This document shows, in pieces, positions 1 through 11,336 of a stretch of DNA of 64,000 nt (positions are counted from its first letter, which is position 1; every line of letters starts with the position of its first letter). A model generated the notes under the pieces. That model was not told the origin of the DNA, ran no database searches, and saw only the letters and a program-made list of their open reading frames with translations. This DNA comes from Ditylenchus dipsaci (taxonomy: Eukaryota > Nematoda > Chromadorea > Rhabditida > Anguinidae). The position numbers and the translations under genes are program-made. The stretch covers positions 62,001-126,000 of the forward strand of contig SADC01000861.1 in the NCBI GenBank assembly GCA_004194705.1. The letters are read 5' to 3'.

Positions 1-69
1 TATCTTGTTCAGCGTAAAATTCTAAACAAACGCTCGCATTAGTACAAACCGATTTTTAAGGCACGGCGA

Positions 70-145
70 GAATTCCGCGGGAGACAATTCCGCGAAGGAT
101 AATTCCGCGACGGATAATTTTGCAACGGATGATCCGCGAAATTTC
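70..145. repeat. Minisatellite of about 15 bp (AATTCCGCGACGGAT-like)
   Basis: About five imperfect head-to-tail copies of a 15-bp unit near AATTCCGCGACGGAT are visible. No coding content is seen in the first 900 bases; the short open frame at 120-311 runs through this repeat and the foldback element next to it. Confidence 0.7.
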
Positions 146-603
146 AATTTTTGACGTCCCTGTCAAAAAAAACCTGATTCTGACACCGGATTCGTGTTCA
201 GCATGGTCGATTGCATATCCAGGTACTGAAAAGTCTGAAACTTGTACTCAATTTGTAATACAGTCAACTCTCGATTTAACGAACCTCGATTTAACGAAAC
301 TCTTGATTTAACGAACTTTTTTTAAGGCCTATTTGGCCAGCGATCAAATAGAATGACTGAATTTAACTCTTGATTTAACGAAACTCTCGGTTTAACGAAC
401 ATTTTTGCCGGTCCCCAGGGATTCGTTAAATCGAGAGTTGACTGTACTGTAATTTTTTTCATATGCTTTTTTGTCTCGAGGGAATTCGGAATGAGACAGA
501 AAGTTAAAATTTGAATATGCTGAATATGTAATCGGCCATGCTGAACACGAATCCGGTGTCAGAATCAGGTTTTTTCTAACAGGGACTTCAAAAATTGAAA
601 TTT
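138..603. mobile_element. Foldback element with roughly 70-bp inverted arms
   Basis: The arm at about 138-210 (containing GACACCGGATTCGTGTTCAG) is repeated inverted at about 530-603. The centre is occupied by a second, TA-flanked inverted-repeat element (261-444). No protein-coding remnant is visible, so it is a non-autonomous foldback or MITE. Confidence 0.75.
261..444. mobile_element. Nested pogo/Tigger-like MITE flanked by TA
   Basis: The left end CAGTCAACTCTCGATTTAAC is mirrored by the right end TTAAATCGAGAGTTGACTG, with TA on both outer sides (259-260 and 445-446). Ends starting CAGTC-ACTC-CG with a TA target duplication are typical of pogo/Tigger elements. The same terminus is scattered elsewhere in the window (12.8, 16.2, 22.1-22.8, 34.0-34.4, 48.0, 61.9 kb) and resembles the 18-bp module of the 37.6-43.3 kb satellite. 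Confidence 0.7.
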
Positions 604-639
604 AAAAAAAAATCTTGAAATTGTCAATGAAAAAAAGCC

Positions 640-717
640 GCAACTCTAAAACCTCTTCGAAAAAACGAGGGATGTGGTTTATTAGAGATGTGAGATTATT
701 AGAGAAAATACGGTATT
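640..717. mobile_element. Right-end remnant of the TACCGTATTT MITE family
   Basis: The segment ends TTAGAGAAAATACGGTA, the inverted terminus shared by elements at 1.6, 13.4-14.2, 27.7, 34.1, 46.5 and 52.5 kb. The matching left end is not visible here. Confidence 0.55.
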
Positions 718-917
718 GCCAACCATGATAGTGGGTAAATAATAGATAATTTTAAATAAATCGTAGAATGCCACTCTCTAATAGAACTGTACTAAACAGT
801 TTTTGGATTTATCATGTTATCGCCTAAAATCCGTTCAGTCGTAACCAGTTACATTTATTGTTTTCTTATTTAAATGTTTCTTGATCAAATATTCTTGAAT
901 CGCACTTTTTTAGCGAA

Positions 918-1545
918 ATGAAGCGAACAAATGTTGTCATTGACTCAAATAAAGCTGGGGCAATTATTTCTGAAGCTTCTGAGGACCAAAAAAGATACTT
1001 TGACGATCTTGTTGATGGAATGAAAGCAACTATCAATGACAAGTTTGCGGACATCGATAGCTCAATTCAAAAAGTTCAAGCCTCATTGTCTGAGAACAAA
1101 GCTTTGGTGATGAAAAACTATCTGAATATTGGTGAATCAGTCTTGGAAATCCGAACGCTGCTAGCTGAGAAGAAAGAACGTCCTACCATCAACTGGAGTA
1201 ATTCTCAACAAGCTTACTTTTTCACGAACTTATTTTCAGATTTGAAGCAGGGCGTTTTGCAATCCACTTTCAATATCGATGATGTCTCAACAGCTGACGC
1301 AGTTGCTAAATCACTAAGTTCAACAACCACTTATTGTGCAGGCGCAGATTGGTGTGTTTTTTGGCTTTTTCTCAATTTCTTTCCTGACCTCGTATCTCAT
1401 TAATAGGTGGCTGAGTGTTCGCAAAGCATTATCGGGGCAATATCTACAAGCTTCTTTGCATCACAAGGCTGACTCGGATAATATTTCTTACGAGCCAAAT
1501 GTCACTATTCGTTTGCTCGGATCATCCGAAAACAATGAGATTAAG
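918..1545 (+). CDS. Possible small membrane protein with N-terminal helical region, one frameshift, 3' exon(s) not found
   Basis: I do not recognise the family. The ATG at 918 opens a frame of about 137 codons with a charged, coiled-coil-like N-terminal part (DQKRYFDDLVDGMK, IQKVQASLSENKALV) that runs off-frame near 1329. From 1330 the next frame continues with a convincing membrane segment (IGVFFGFFSISFLTSYLI) and a positively charged cytoplasmic-like stretch (NRWLSVRKAL), then IRLLGSSENNEIK. A good donor, AAG|GTAAAA, follows at 1546. One indel near 1329 would join the two parts into a single-pass protein of about 200 residues. Downstream lies a MITE (1604-1844) and no clear continuation exon, so the gene is 3' incomplete in my reading. 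It could also be a pseudogene. Confidence 0.45.
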
Positions 1546-1603
1546 GTAAAATTTGTACTTGGATGCGAGCCCGTATCTACCATGTGGCATTTCATGTATG
1601 CGT

Positions 1604-1844
1604 AACCGTATTTCCTCTAACAGGCGGCCCCTTAATTCAAAAAACGTGTTTGGGGCACTCTGTCTTTAGCCATTTTTTGATGACTTCTGTCATGCAAGTT
1701 CACACTCATTTTGCAGCTTATCTCACTGCCTACAATATGGCGCTAATTTGCCTGAGAAAAGTCTTAAAATATCGGGTCAAAATCGCAATGCTGAGAACAC
1801 GATTTTGAACGCAAGGGGGCCGCCTTATTAGATGAAATACGGTA
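1604..1844. mobile_element. MITE of the TACCGTATTT family
   Basis: Left end ACCGTATTTCCTCTAACAGG and right end CTTATTAGATGAAATACGGT are inverted copies, as are the adjoining GCGGCCCC/GGGGGCCGC boxes. It sits just after the donor site at 1546 and probably lies in an intron or 3' flank of the 918 gene. Confidence 0.75.
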
Positions 1845-2984
1845 CCCTATCTTGTCCTGTTGCAAAGTGCATCGCATACACTCATCTATGTATGTTTTAT
1901 TTGCGTTTTTGTTCGACTGAAGAGAGATGAAAATTGAAAAGTTAGAGCAACTTGAGTTAGGATACCGTTGAGGGCCGTCCGGTAACACCAACCGACAACT
2001 TCCCACCCAGAGTGAAAAGCACTACATAACTTGAACACGGAATTTTCTTTTCGAGCTGTTAGTCACTTGTGTACAAACTTACCGCATCTACTCTATTAGG
2101 TCCCCATGGAGAGTTTTTTTTCAACCCCTAAAAACCTTGAAATTAATTATCAAAATGGCTACTAACTCTAAAATCATAGTCAAAAACAAGGGGTGGGGGG
2201 TTGTTACAGGGTGGGGAATTAATACGGTGAGTACGGTTATTGCTCCTTATAAAAAGTATTTGACGAACAAGCTTTTTTAGTTCAGCAAATGTTTTACAAT
2301 AAAACGCCTGCCTGGGGCTTCCTTCGTTTATTCTCTGGTCAAAACTCGTCAACTTCAGCAATGGCTTTGTGAATGAGAAAGGAAATTTTAAGATGGAGGT
2401 CACATTTTCAGTGGCGAATAATGCAACTAAGTAGGAATATTTGAGTTTTCAACAAGCATCTAACCGAAATTGGTTATCGTTTCAGTTGTGTCCTGCCGGA
2501 TACTCAATTTTTGACTTGTAGTTTTGTAGAGTCGGACTGCACTCTGTTGGTAGAGGATCGTCGATTTTCGGTGAATAAAGGGGTTTGTATTTTGAAATTT
2601 TCCTATTTTTGCGTTGATCATATAAAAAAAATATTTGTCTCATGATTTGCAAATTCAGTAGTTGACTGAACAATGGAAACTCATGCTGTTGCCCCCACCA
2701 GTGTTTTCGAAACTCAAACTTGAGGTACTCAATTTTTGACTTGTGGTTTTGTAGAGTCGGACAGTAGAGTTTAGAGTTTGTAGAGTTTAGCTGAACTCAA
2801 GCTTTTGCTAAACTCCAGTTTATTTTGGGTCTAAACATGACTGTATCTCATCACAGAAAAGTTATATCGAAATTCTGAAAAGTACGTTTTGTTCAACGTG
2901 AAATTTGAGTTCAGGTGATAGGAAAAAAAATCAGACCTATTTTTCTTATAAAAAATCGAAAAGAACGACCTTGACTCCGCTAAA
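1845..2984. other. No gene seen; one duplicated 38-bp segment
   Basis: Nothing convincing is coding. A 38-bp segment containing TACTCAATTTTTGACTTG occurs at 2501-2538 and again at 2727-2764 with one difference. 2770-2815 is rich in AGTTTAGAG/CTAAACTC inverted words. Confidence 0.5.
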
Positions 2985-3505
2985 CTCGGACGCCTATCAA
3001 CTCGATACAACATTTGACTCGATACATCAATCGATACACTATCGACTCGATACATCAACTCGATACATCCCACTCCGAACGACCTGCGACTCGCTACAAA
3101 TTGTGACTCGCTACTGCGACTCGCTACAAATTGTGACTCGCTACTGCGACTCGCTACAATTGCGACTCGCTACAGATTGAATTTTCTATTGTTATGTGGG
3201 TACAGATTGTGTACGAGACAATTGTTGGCCGCTTCGCGGCCAAGACCAGCACACTCCACATTGCAAGGGATAGGGAAACATGTAGTACATGTTTTGGGTG
3301 AAATGGACAAAAAGTTAAAGTGTAGCGAGTCGCAAAAAGTGTAGCGAGTCACAATTGTAGCGAGTCGAAGTTTTACCCCCCCCCCCTCCTCCATAATGAC
3401 TATGACGAAATTTTACAAAACAGTGTATCGAGTTGATGTATCGAGTCGATAGTGTATCGAGTTGATGTATCGAGTCAAATTTGTATCGAGTTGATGATAT
3501 ACCGC
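2985..3505. repeat. Inverted pair of compound microsatellites (CGATACATCAACT and GACTCGCTAC units)
   Basis: The left arm has repeated CTCGATACATCAA words (about 2995-3070) followed by GACTCGCTACAAATTGT words (about 3085-3175). After a loop of about 145 bp the order is mirrored: GTAGCGAGTC words (3322-3367), then GATGTATCGAGTT words (3420-3500). The whole is a palindrome built from two different short tandem repeats. Open frames across it are low-complexity artefacts. Confidence 0.8.
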
Positions 3506-3549
3506 TAACTCATGTTTAACCTCAAGTTTGAGTTTGAGCTTGAGTTTTT

Positions 3550-4510
3550 GAAAACACTGGCCCCCCACTTTTTTACTACGTTTTTCGTGTAAAAATAGCT
3601 TGGTCCCCCGGAAACTTGCGGCCGACACTTGCGGCCGTCACTTGATGACCGACACTTGCGGCCAACACTTGCGGCCCAACATTTGCAGCCCGATACTGAG
3701 TGATGAAATTTTCGATTCGATTCGTTGGCTTTTCGCCTGAGCCAAGCACTTTTCGATGGCTGGGCCTTTAGCCCGGTCTTGTAACAGGAAAAAATGCTTT
3801 TCGGACAAAAAACAAAGATGTTGAACATGGTTTTGAATACTCTGGCCTACCGCATAAATAACTCTATTATGCATGCTTTTTCATGCATCCAGAGTCACTT
3901 TCGAGTGATTTGCGTCTGAGGTATGTTGGTGTGCGCATCTCAACTCCAAGCCCCAAGCTTCCTGTGCCCCTTCGGGGGGGGGGGGCGCAGGGGGCTTGAG
4001 AGTTAGAGATGCGCGCACTCACTTACCTTAGACATGATTCCGGGAAGTACTCTTGACCATAAAATGCATATAGAGACTCTTTTGCCAAGTCCTATGTTGA
4101 AAAACATGGCAAAGCAGCCAAATAAGTTACTTAATACCTAGTATTATGGCTGTATTACGGCTTTTTTCTCCCAGTAAGAGCCTCACACTCTTTAAATAGC
4201 TTTTATGGACCTTTAAGTATCGGGCTGCAAATGTTGGGCCACAAGTGTCGGCCGCAAGTGTCGGGTCGCAAGTGCCGGCCGCAAATGTCGGTCCGCAAGT
4301 GTCGGCCGCAAGTTTCCGGGCCGCAAGTGTCGTATAACCTGGTCCTCCTGTTGTTTTTTAATGTGGGCATGGTGATTAAGATTATAAAGGTAATTATTTT
4401 GATTGTGTTAACCATAATCATCTTAATCACCATGATCACATCAAAAACAACAGAGCTGATCAAGCTATTTCTTACGATAAACGTAGTCAAAAAGTGGATG
4501 GGAGCCACAA
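3550..4510. mobile_element. Foldback element with subterminal CCGCAAGTGT minisatellites
   Basis: CACTTTTTTACTACG at about 3565 is mirrored by CGTAGTCAAAAAGTG near 4480. Inside each end lie several copies of a 12-bp unit (CACTTGCGGCCG at about 3615-3700, inverted as CGGCCGCAAGTG at about 4220-4335). The interior carries a copy of repeat R1 with its GC-rich hairpin (about 3840-4090). No transposase is visible. Confidence 0.65.
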
Positions 4511-4654
4511 CAGCAAGAGTTCCCAGACTGAATAATGTGTTAAAATAAACCTCGAAAGTCGACTTTTTACCGAAGAATGCTAGTATTAAGAAATCTATCC
4601 TTCGATTGAGTTGTTGTTGCTGTAAACAAAGGAATACTAATTTTATTCATTTAG

Positions 4655-5182
4655 CTTCTTTCGGCATTTTCCAGTTACTTTAAAACATTGTTCTTTGGTG
4701 AATTCCGAGAAAGGGATCAAGACGAGATCGAGCTGAAAGAAGTGTGTGCTGAGGAATTCCTTCATCTTCTCAAAGTCCTATATCCTCCGTTCAACGATGA
4801 TGATATCGATTGTAAGCCTCTTTTTGCCATTCAAATTTTTTAAAACTTTTAAGCGAAAAATGTGGAAGGCCTCCTTCGTTTGGCTGATCGCTACCAGGTC
4901 AAAGCTGTCTCGCATCGGTGCTCGCAATACTTAAAAAAGTGTGCCCTCAGTGAAGTTTCCTTGGGCGAGAAGATGCTGCACGCACAAAATTATCATCTTT
5001 CGGAATTAGTGGTGCGTTTGCCTCTTTTCATCAGAATTTCAAGTGAGCAAAAAGTTTAGGAGCACTGCATTAAGGAGGAATGCAAGACAGTTGATGATGT
5101 GAAGAAGCTTCGTGCAACTAGCCATTATTCTCTTCTGGACAAAGATATCAAGCTACAAATCCACGAAATATTACTTGAGTGA
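4655..5182 (+). CDS. BTB/POZ domain protein (bath-type), 5'-truncated, three exons
   Basis: Three exons can be read: 4655-4811, 4854-5011 and 5060-5182. The first starts after CATTTAG in the middle of a BTB fold (SAFSSYFKTLFFGEF, then DEIELKEVCAEEF). The second continues with NVEGLLRLADRYQVKAVSHR, the conserved helix of nematode BTB proteins. The third ends IHEILLE and a stop. Introns are 42 and 48 nt and phases agree (1, then 0). Proteins of this type act as substrate adaptors for cullin-3 ubiquitin ligases, usually with an N-terminal MATH domain. No MATH domain or start codon is visible upstream, where a foldback element ends at about 4510, so the gene is either truncated or has distant 5' exons. 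Confidence 0.85.
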
Positions 5183-5459
5183 GGTATTACACGGACTGAA
5201 TTTGTTGAAAACTAGTTTGATTAACCATTTACCATAGTTGTTTCGAAAAGTTGTTTTATTGAAGTAAAAACTTGGTTCTAGTATTCTATCCTTGATTTAA
5301 CTGATTTCTTTGACAGTGACACTTATCTCTTCGTCATTCTTTTAAAAACCATTGCAGTTACTGACAACGAGAATTTCAAATGTTTGAATGCGCGCAGGAT
5401 ACTTTTTTCCGAAATATTCAGAACTACTTTTTAGTAAGTTTAAAATCAAATGATTAAAT

Positions 5460-5560
5460 TAAAAGCGCAGGGGGCTTGGTTGCTTGGGGATCACTCGAAA
5501 GTGACTCTGGATGCATGAAAAAGCATGCATACCATAGTTAAAATATGCGGTAGGCCCAGA
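5460..5560 (-). repeat. Fragment of repeat R1
   Basis: GCGCAGGGGGCTTGG followed by TCACTCGAAAGTGACTCTGG and ATGCGGTAGG matches the hairpin-bearing repeat at 3.9, 57.8 and 59.6 kb, in reverse orientation. Confidence 0.7.
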
Positions 5561-5633
5561 AAGTTAAATTTGTTCAAAATCTATCATTTTTACCTTCATT
5601 TGACTTGAAAATGCCAATAATGGTGAAAAATAC

Positions 5634-6105
5634 TTGGCTTGGCAGATTGTGTTCCGGCAGGATTCGAGATTGGGATTTTCGAAATTTTTGGGATCGGGTT
5701 TGGGATTTGGGATTCGGCTTTTAGACCGGCGGGATTCAGGATCGGGATTTTCAAAATTTCGGGACCGGGATTGGGATTTTCAAAAATGTCGGGACCCCGA
5801 TCGGGATTTTCCGCTAATGAATATATTCGATTAGATATTTCAAAGAATTTATTTTAACAAACAATACATAGAGCTTTGTTGAAAAAAATTAGTTCTTCGG
5901 CTTTTTTCGCATCAAGTTGTCCCCTTCTGTACTCAAACACTTCTCTGGCATGACTAAAGAGCTGCTCACTGGCGACAGATGTTTATGGTGCCGAGAGAAA
6001 TCGGCGAGCATGGGTTCCGGCGGGATTCGGGATTGGGATTTTAAAAATTTTCGGGATCGGGATTGCGGGATTCCCATGGAATTCCCGTCCCGTTGCCAAG
6101 CCTAA
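5634..6105 (-). mobile_element. hAT transposon relic: C-terminal dimerisation fragment between GGGATT-rich repeats
   Basis: On the minus strand about 5854-5990 encodes SVASEQLFSHAREVF followed by a run ending ELIFFNKAL and a stop. This is the signature of the hAT family C-terminal dimerisation region (SE-x-x-FS and the LxFxK helix). An in-frame stop lies just upstream, so it is dead. The fragment is flanked on both sides (5634-5815 and 6005-6100) by degenerate repeats of GGGATTCGGGATTGGGAT type. No start, zinc finger or DDE core is visible. Confidence 0.6.
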
Positions 6106-6576
6106 AAATACCCTAAAAAGACCATCTTTGCCTGAGGAGTGTGGGGCAATTTTTTTTGACAAGCTTTTAATTTTTTTATTCAGAGGTATTTAGAAATGCT
6201 TCTCGTATCTTGTTGTGCAGAACAAATGAGTTCGGGAGGTGATTTTGGGTCACTTTTCAAAAAATCCGAGTATGGGTTGGGGGGAACGCTAAAAGTGCTT
6301 TTTTTCTAACAAATTTTTTTTTCGCTAATAAAACGCCATGTAAAGCGGGAGTTTACTGTATACCGAGAGTTGACTATATAGCCAGAGTTGACTGTTTAGC
6401 AAAACACTGATATTCTCGAAGCCCTTAATCGAAGCCTTTAATCACAACATGTGTTCAGCTTAAGTTTCATTTTGAAGCCGAAACTTCTCGTGGCTTTTGT
6501 CATGATTTTGGTTAATTTAACTTTTGGTTAACTCTTCTTTTTATTTTCTACTTTTCTGAGTTCTCATCGTCTTGTC

Positions 6577-7545
6577 AAGTCTCAGGAGTGCAGCTAAAGT
6601 TATATGCCGACGATTTGAAAGCTTATGTTAGCTTCGACAGAGAGACTTATCCCAAAACCTGCAAGTTTTCATACAAGAATTTTTTCGAATGGTGTTGTGA
6701 AAATGAGCTAAAAATATCCCCTGAAAAGTGCCAAGTTTTACACCTTGGCAAAAAGAACCCTCACCATATATATTATCTGAATGCCAATCAAATAGCTCCT
6801 GTTAAAAATTCAATTAAAGATTTGGGCATAGTTCTTACCCCAAACTTAAAATGGAATGCCCACTTAGAAAACCTATGCAAATCTGCTTACTCTCGCCTAT
6901 TCACTCTTTTTAAGGCTGTTCGCTCGACTGATTACAAGTTCCTAGTACAACTATACATGACATATGTAAGACCCATAATTGAAACGTCTTCTGTGGTGTA
7001 TAATCCTTATTTAAAAAAGATATTAAGAAAATAGAGCGGATCCAGAAAATTGCCCTTAATCGAATATACTTCAGATCACTTAGGAATAAATATCCTGACA
7101 AACCGCATTATGAAAAGCTCTTAAAATTATTCAAATAAAAACTCTTCAAAAAAGACGACTTAAAGCTGACCTTGTTTTCTATCACAAAATAGTATTGAAA
7201 AAAATTGATATTAATCTAAATATCCCGTCTCTTCAGTCATCCTATAACTTCCGAAAACATAAAGCTAGTGTACCTCTTCCAAATCCGATTTCCGATTCCA
7301 CTCTTTCTTTGTTCGGACACCTAAAATTTATTATGCTCTTCCAGCTGAAATTGTTGCTTCCCCTACAATAACGCTTTTCAGGAAAAAACTCAAAGAATGT
7401 GATCTAAATGATTTTGTAAGTCTCAGGAGTGCAGCTAAAGTTATATGCCGACGATTTGAAAGCTTATGTTAGCTTCGACAGAGAGACTTATCCCAAAACC
7501 TGCAAGTTTTCATACAAGTGATCTAAATGATTTTGGAGCAAGCTG
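6577..7545 (+). mobile_element. Non-LTR retrotransposon (LINE) fragment, reverse transcriptase C-terminal half, broken
   Basis: The frame 6588-7034 contains the reverse transcriptase active-site motif (LYADDLKAY, the YADD box) followed by the LINE thumb region (ENELKISPEKCQVLHLG, KWNAHLENLCKSA, YVRPIIE). Coding similarity continues to about 7417 in other frames (RIQKIALNRIYFRSLRNKYP, and later ALPAEIVASPTITLFRKKL), separated by at least three frameshifts or stops. The 5' half of the polymerase and the endonuclease are absent. A 100-bp piece of the RT region (6578-6677) is repeated exactly at 7419-7518. Confidence 0.85.
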
Positions 7546-7784
7546 TGAGCGGGGGGCAGTGGCGGGGGGTGCGTGATTAATTTACAAGCGTCGTGGCCGA
7601 AATTTTTTGAAACAGCAATCCAGAATGAATATGAAGGCTTTTGGAACACTTCTGAAGTCAAAGCCACGATATTGCCACTCATCTGGTTCGATAAATCTTG
7701 ATCCTTCTCGACTGCCCTTCTGAAAATGATCTCAACCCTACTTTCAAATACACTTGCTCTCTAAAACTTCATTGTCTATCCAAA

Positions 7785-8392
7785 ATGTCCATTTCCAAAG
7801 TTGTCCTAGTGTCTGTAGCCTTGATTGGCTTAAGCTGTGCCTTGCTAGCAGTGCCTCCAGCCTCAGTGCCTACCAATGTGGCTGGTGTGCCTGGAGTCTC
7901 AGGACTAGTTGCTCTGATCCAATCTCTAGTTGTTTTGCTTCTAAGTGTGCTTTCCATCTTGACTCAAGTGCCATTGCCAGCGGTTTTGGGTCTGATTCCA
8001 ACTGGCTTAGTCAACACCATTCCTACTGATCTAAATGCCATTATTGCAGCTCTACCAATAGTTGGTGGGGTTCAATTGCCACAATCGATGTGCCTAATCT
8101 GCCCAATGTTTCTGGTAGGTTTACTATTTATGACAATAAGTATAAATATTTTGTGTGTTCAGTGTTGGTGAGCTTGCTGCAAGCTCTAATCGCTGTAGTG
8201 CTTTCCCTGCTTTCCATCCTGTTGCAAGCCCCCTTGCCTGCCCTCTCAGGCATCATTCCAACTGGTTTAGTGGGCACTATTCCTGCCACCTTGGATGCTG
8301 TCCTAAAGTCTCTTCCCCTTGTGGGTGGTCTTCTAGGAGGTGGTGGACTTTCCAATCTCCCAATTTTGGGTGGACTTCTCCGTGCTCTTTAA
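7785..8392 (+). CDS. Hydrophobic two-repeat secreted protein, copy A (one-base frameshift)
   Basis: Two exons: 7785-8114 and 8163-8392, with a 48-nt intron (donor GTAGGT, acceptor GTTCAG). A signal peptide (MSISKVVLVSVALIGLSCAL) precedes a Leu/Val/Pro-rich body with two related halves, one per exon: LSILTQVPLPAVLGLIPTGL in exon 1 and LSILLQAPLPALSGIIPTGL in exon 2. Compared with copies B (11984) and C (60358), one base is missing at about 8079-8084 (GCCACAATC against GCCACCAATC), which would truncate the product. The TATA box and conserved upstream block of B and C are not present here; LINE debris ends about 240 bp upstream. The family is unknown to me; secretion is inferred from the signal peptide only. 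Copy A may be a pseudogene or carry a sequence error. Confidence 0.7.
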
Positions 8393-8976
8393 GAAAACCA
8401 GTCGCAACCTACAACAAGTGCTTTAAGGAATAATATTTTTTAAAATTATTGAGAAACTAAAATAATAAATCATTGCACACTACTTGTAATCGTAGGCCTA
8501 CAATATATGCATGCTATTCCAAGACATTTTAGTAAGACAAACAAGATTTAATTTTTGCTCACCGAATTTTCTTGAAAAGTAGAACTGGGTCGTGTATTTT
8601 TTAACCCTTTAAAAAAATCAGAAATAATATAGGTCGATCCGGGAATTTCGGGCTTGGAAGTCAAATCGCGTCAAAAAACAGTTGAATCGGTAGAGTTCGT
8701 GGCACTTATTAAAATAAAAGTAACAAATATGTAGAAAAATTGATCTGCCCGAACTGCATGCTTTGAAAGTTGTAACGGACTTTTCAATGGAAGAAGACTA
8801 TCGTTAGAGCACATGGTATTCTTTAAAAATTTTTGCGCAGCAAATAGCTTATATATCATATGAAAAGAGGCAAAAAATTAAGTGAAGATAGTTTATTCAA
8901 AAAATTTCTAGGCACAACTGAATCAGAGTACATCAGAACAAAACTTGATTTTTTTGACTTTGACGTTTTTAAACAA
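8393..8976. other. Intergenic region between convergent genes
   Basis: AATAATAAATC at about 8462 could serve as a polyadenylation signal for copy A. Nothing else is recognised. The open frame 8860-9090 on the plus strand is antisense to the end of the Asn-rich gene. Confidence 0.5.
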
Positions 8977-9505
8977 TCATCTTTTCCTGCCAACTCCAGT
9001 AAGTTCATCCCATCGTGGCATTTTGCTAGGTGTGCTGAGAGTGAATATGGATTTTCCTTGGTTCAGTCCACCACCAAGGCCCAATCCTAAACCCGAAAAA
9101 GAGCTTGGAGTGTTGTAATTTTTATTGTAGCCGGAATTGTAATTTGATCCAGTGCCATAGTTTCGATTGTAACCAGAGTTGTAATTTCTATTATAGCGGA
9201 ATTGTAGTTTCTATTGTAGCCAGAATTAAAATTTCTATTATAGCCATTATTATTGTTGTTCCTATTGTAGCCATTATTGTTGTTGTTTCTATTGTAGCCA
9301 TTATTGTAGTTTCTATTATAGCCAGAATTGTAGTTGCCGTTGTTTGCCAGAGTTGAAATTGCGGTTGGCCAATTTCTGTTGTTGCCGTAGTTTCCATTAT
9401 TGCCATTGTTGTAATTTCTATTTGACCAGTTGTTCTGGGCATCAATACTACTAATGACTACTAATAAACGCAAACAAGGCACAATATTTGAAGAAAATAA
9501 TTCAT
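8977..9505 (-). CDS. Secreted Asn/Tyr/Gly-repeat protein, copy 1 (two one-base frameshifts)
   Basis: On the minus strand an ATG at 9505 starts a signal peptide (MNYFLQILCLVCV, then LLVVISSIDAQ) if one T is restored in the run near 9465. The body is a repeat of GYNRNY/GYNRNNNN blocks. A second one-base loss at about 9195 (TCCGCTATA against TCCGGCTAT in other repeats) shifts the frame. The C-terminus in the corrected frame is non-repetitive (LGGGLNQGKSIFTLSTPSK, WDELTGVGRKR) and ends at 8977. Copies at 14.5 and 43.6 kb share this C-terminal motif (K-F/M-P...ELSG...GRKK). The composition suggests a low-complexity secreted or surface protein; the function is unknown. Confidence 0.65.
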
Positions 9506-9592
9506 TTTAGACAAGTATTTGAAAAAAGTTAGTTAAGTTTAACAAATATTTAGCAGAGAAGTTTATAGGTTGAGATTTGTGAAATAACTACA

Positions 9593-9690
9593 CCTTTATA
9601 TACTATTTTTACAGACATTATGGTCATTGAAAGATCAGCAGCAAAAAACTCATTTGATTTATACCCCGAAGACTCATGTCACTATAGTTT
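9593..9690 (-). promoter_or_regulatory. Promoter of Asn-rich gene copy 1, with block shared by copies 2 and 3
   Basis: A TATA-like CCTTTATATA (9593-9602) lies about 90 bp upstream of the start. Further up, GAAGACTCATGTCACT (about 9668-9683) with the preceding GATTTATA is repeated upstream of copy 2 (15051-15078). A shorter version (GAAAGACTCAT) lies upstream of copy 3 (about 43975-43985). Confidence 0.5.
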
Positions 9691-10640
9691 ACAAATAGAC
9701 TACTTCTGGGCGTTGCTAGAACTGGGCGAGCAACCCAAAAACGTCTTAAACGCCCAAAAAAATGATCTTTACCACTTTGCAGGACTTTTAAAGTATTTTG
9801 TGATGGATCGCTATTTGTTCTCGGTCTGCGAAATGTTCTATTTTTGTTTTATACATGAGTCATTTGAAAGGTTTTGAACTATTTTATTTAGTGTTTTTTA
9901 AAAGTAAGTGTAGAAAACCATTTTTTACAATGATAATTGTAATATTTCGTAAATTAGAACTTTAATGTCTTCATAATGACATTAACTATATTCAGATAAG
10001 TTACGGCCTTTTGTTTTGAAAATATATTTAATTAATTGAAAAAAATACAAACTAAATTTAGCAGTTAGAATCTAGATAATTTTAAAAATACTGAAAGCTA
10101 TTATAGAGTTTGTGGAATATGCTTTAGACGCTTTGTTAGTTATTAAAAATAGTCTTTACAGAATAAATAACCAAAAAGTTATGAAAATTTGATATTTTCA
10201 TCAAACTGTCTTGAACTTTTTCTTAGTGTTCAATGTAAAAGTGTGAAGCATAAAAAATTTTAGAAAAGAGTACAGGGTGTCGCAAAATTACGCGAAAATT
10301 TAAAAAATATATGTCAACAGCTTTCGCGGACCGATCAAACCGCAAATTGTTTTTCGGATATTTCAGGCAACAATTCAAGAAGCTATAACTGAAAAATGAG
10401 TGGAAATAACAAAAAAATATTTAGTTAATAGAAAGAATATACCGACCCGAACATTTATGAATGAAAAAATTGTTAAAACTAAAAAGGAAAAGACTGGAAT
10501 TCAAAACAAGAATTCCAGTCGGTTAGTTTGGACTAGTTTAGACCAAATGTGCTTTGAAATTAGTTGTGATTAGCCGATCTGTATTTGTGTATTTTAGCCG
10601 ATCTGTATCTTTTGATTAGCTGATCTGTATTTGTGTAGCT
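9691..10640. other. AT-rich intergenic, no gene supported
   Basis: The 85-codon frame 9620-9877 is in the conserved upstream region of the Asn-rich genes, but the equivalent sequence at copy 2 (about 15040-15230) is full of stops, so I do not call it. 10270-10300 (TACAGGGTGTCGCAAAATTA) resembles a transposon end also seen near 51960. Confidence 0.5.
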
Positions 10641-10644
10641 TCTG

Positions 10645-10875
10645 GGCCTGTACCATAAGATAAGGGTAAAGGTAACCTTACCACTTACCTTAAATTTTTA
10701 CCCGTACCACAAGATAAGAGTAACAGGCAACCGCAACAGTTACCCGGGTAAAACAACGAGTAAAGGGTAACTTCCTTATGGTACCGTTTTATCGGTTACC
10801 CGGGTAACCTTACCTGGATCAGGTTACTCGAGTAGATTACCCGAGTAACCTCCACCTCATCTTATGATACGGGTG
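10645..10875. mobile_element. MITE with GTACCATAAGAT ends
   Basis: The left end GTACCATAAGATAAGGGTAA and right end CTCATCTTATGATACGGG are inverted matches. The interior is packed with GGTAACC/TTACCCGGG words that also pair. Length is about 230 bp; I see no clear target duplication. Confidence 0.7.
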
Positions 10876-11336
10876 CTGCTGCCTTGCGGTTATGACAGAA
10901 ACGGAAGTAGCTGAGGTATTGGCCGCGTGTTTTGTGGACTTTCGTGACGTGTTGACTTAAATGTATTTGATCTGCCTATTGTCTTGTGGATCAAACTCTC
11001 GTTCTGGCGGTGGATCCAGATACGCCAATGAAGTCTTGGATTTGCCTGCTCTGGTGGTGATGCCTCTGTTGGTGCTCTACTTCACTCACTACTGTAGGAT
11101 TGGAAAAACTTTTGATCAGTCAGGGTCGGGTTAAACACTCTACGATATTTTTTTTACTTTTTCTTATGCTCAGCTATTGCATCATTCTGAAAACTTGCCG
11201 TAACTCCTCCTTATAATTAAGTGCTGAATTATAAAAACAATGACTGAAGTGTCATATCCTTTTAACATATTGTATACGGTCAAACCAAAATTTAAAGACC
11301 ATCTTTCTGATATAAGAAAAAATACATTTGTAAGAC
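10876..11336. other. No gene seen
   Basis: 10876-11130 is somewhat richer in GC than its surroundings and has exon-like texture, but no frame, splice pair or motif could be defended. Confidence 0.4.
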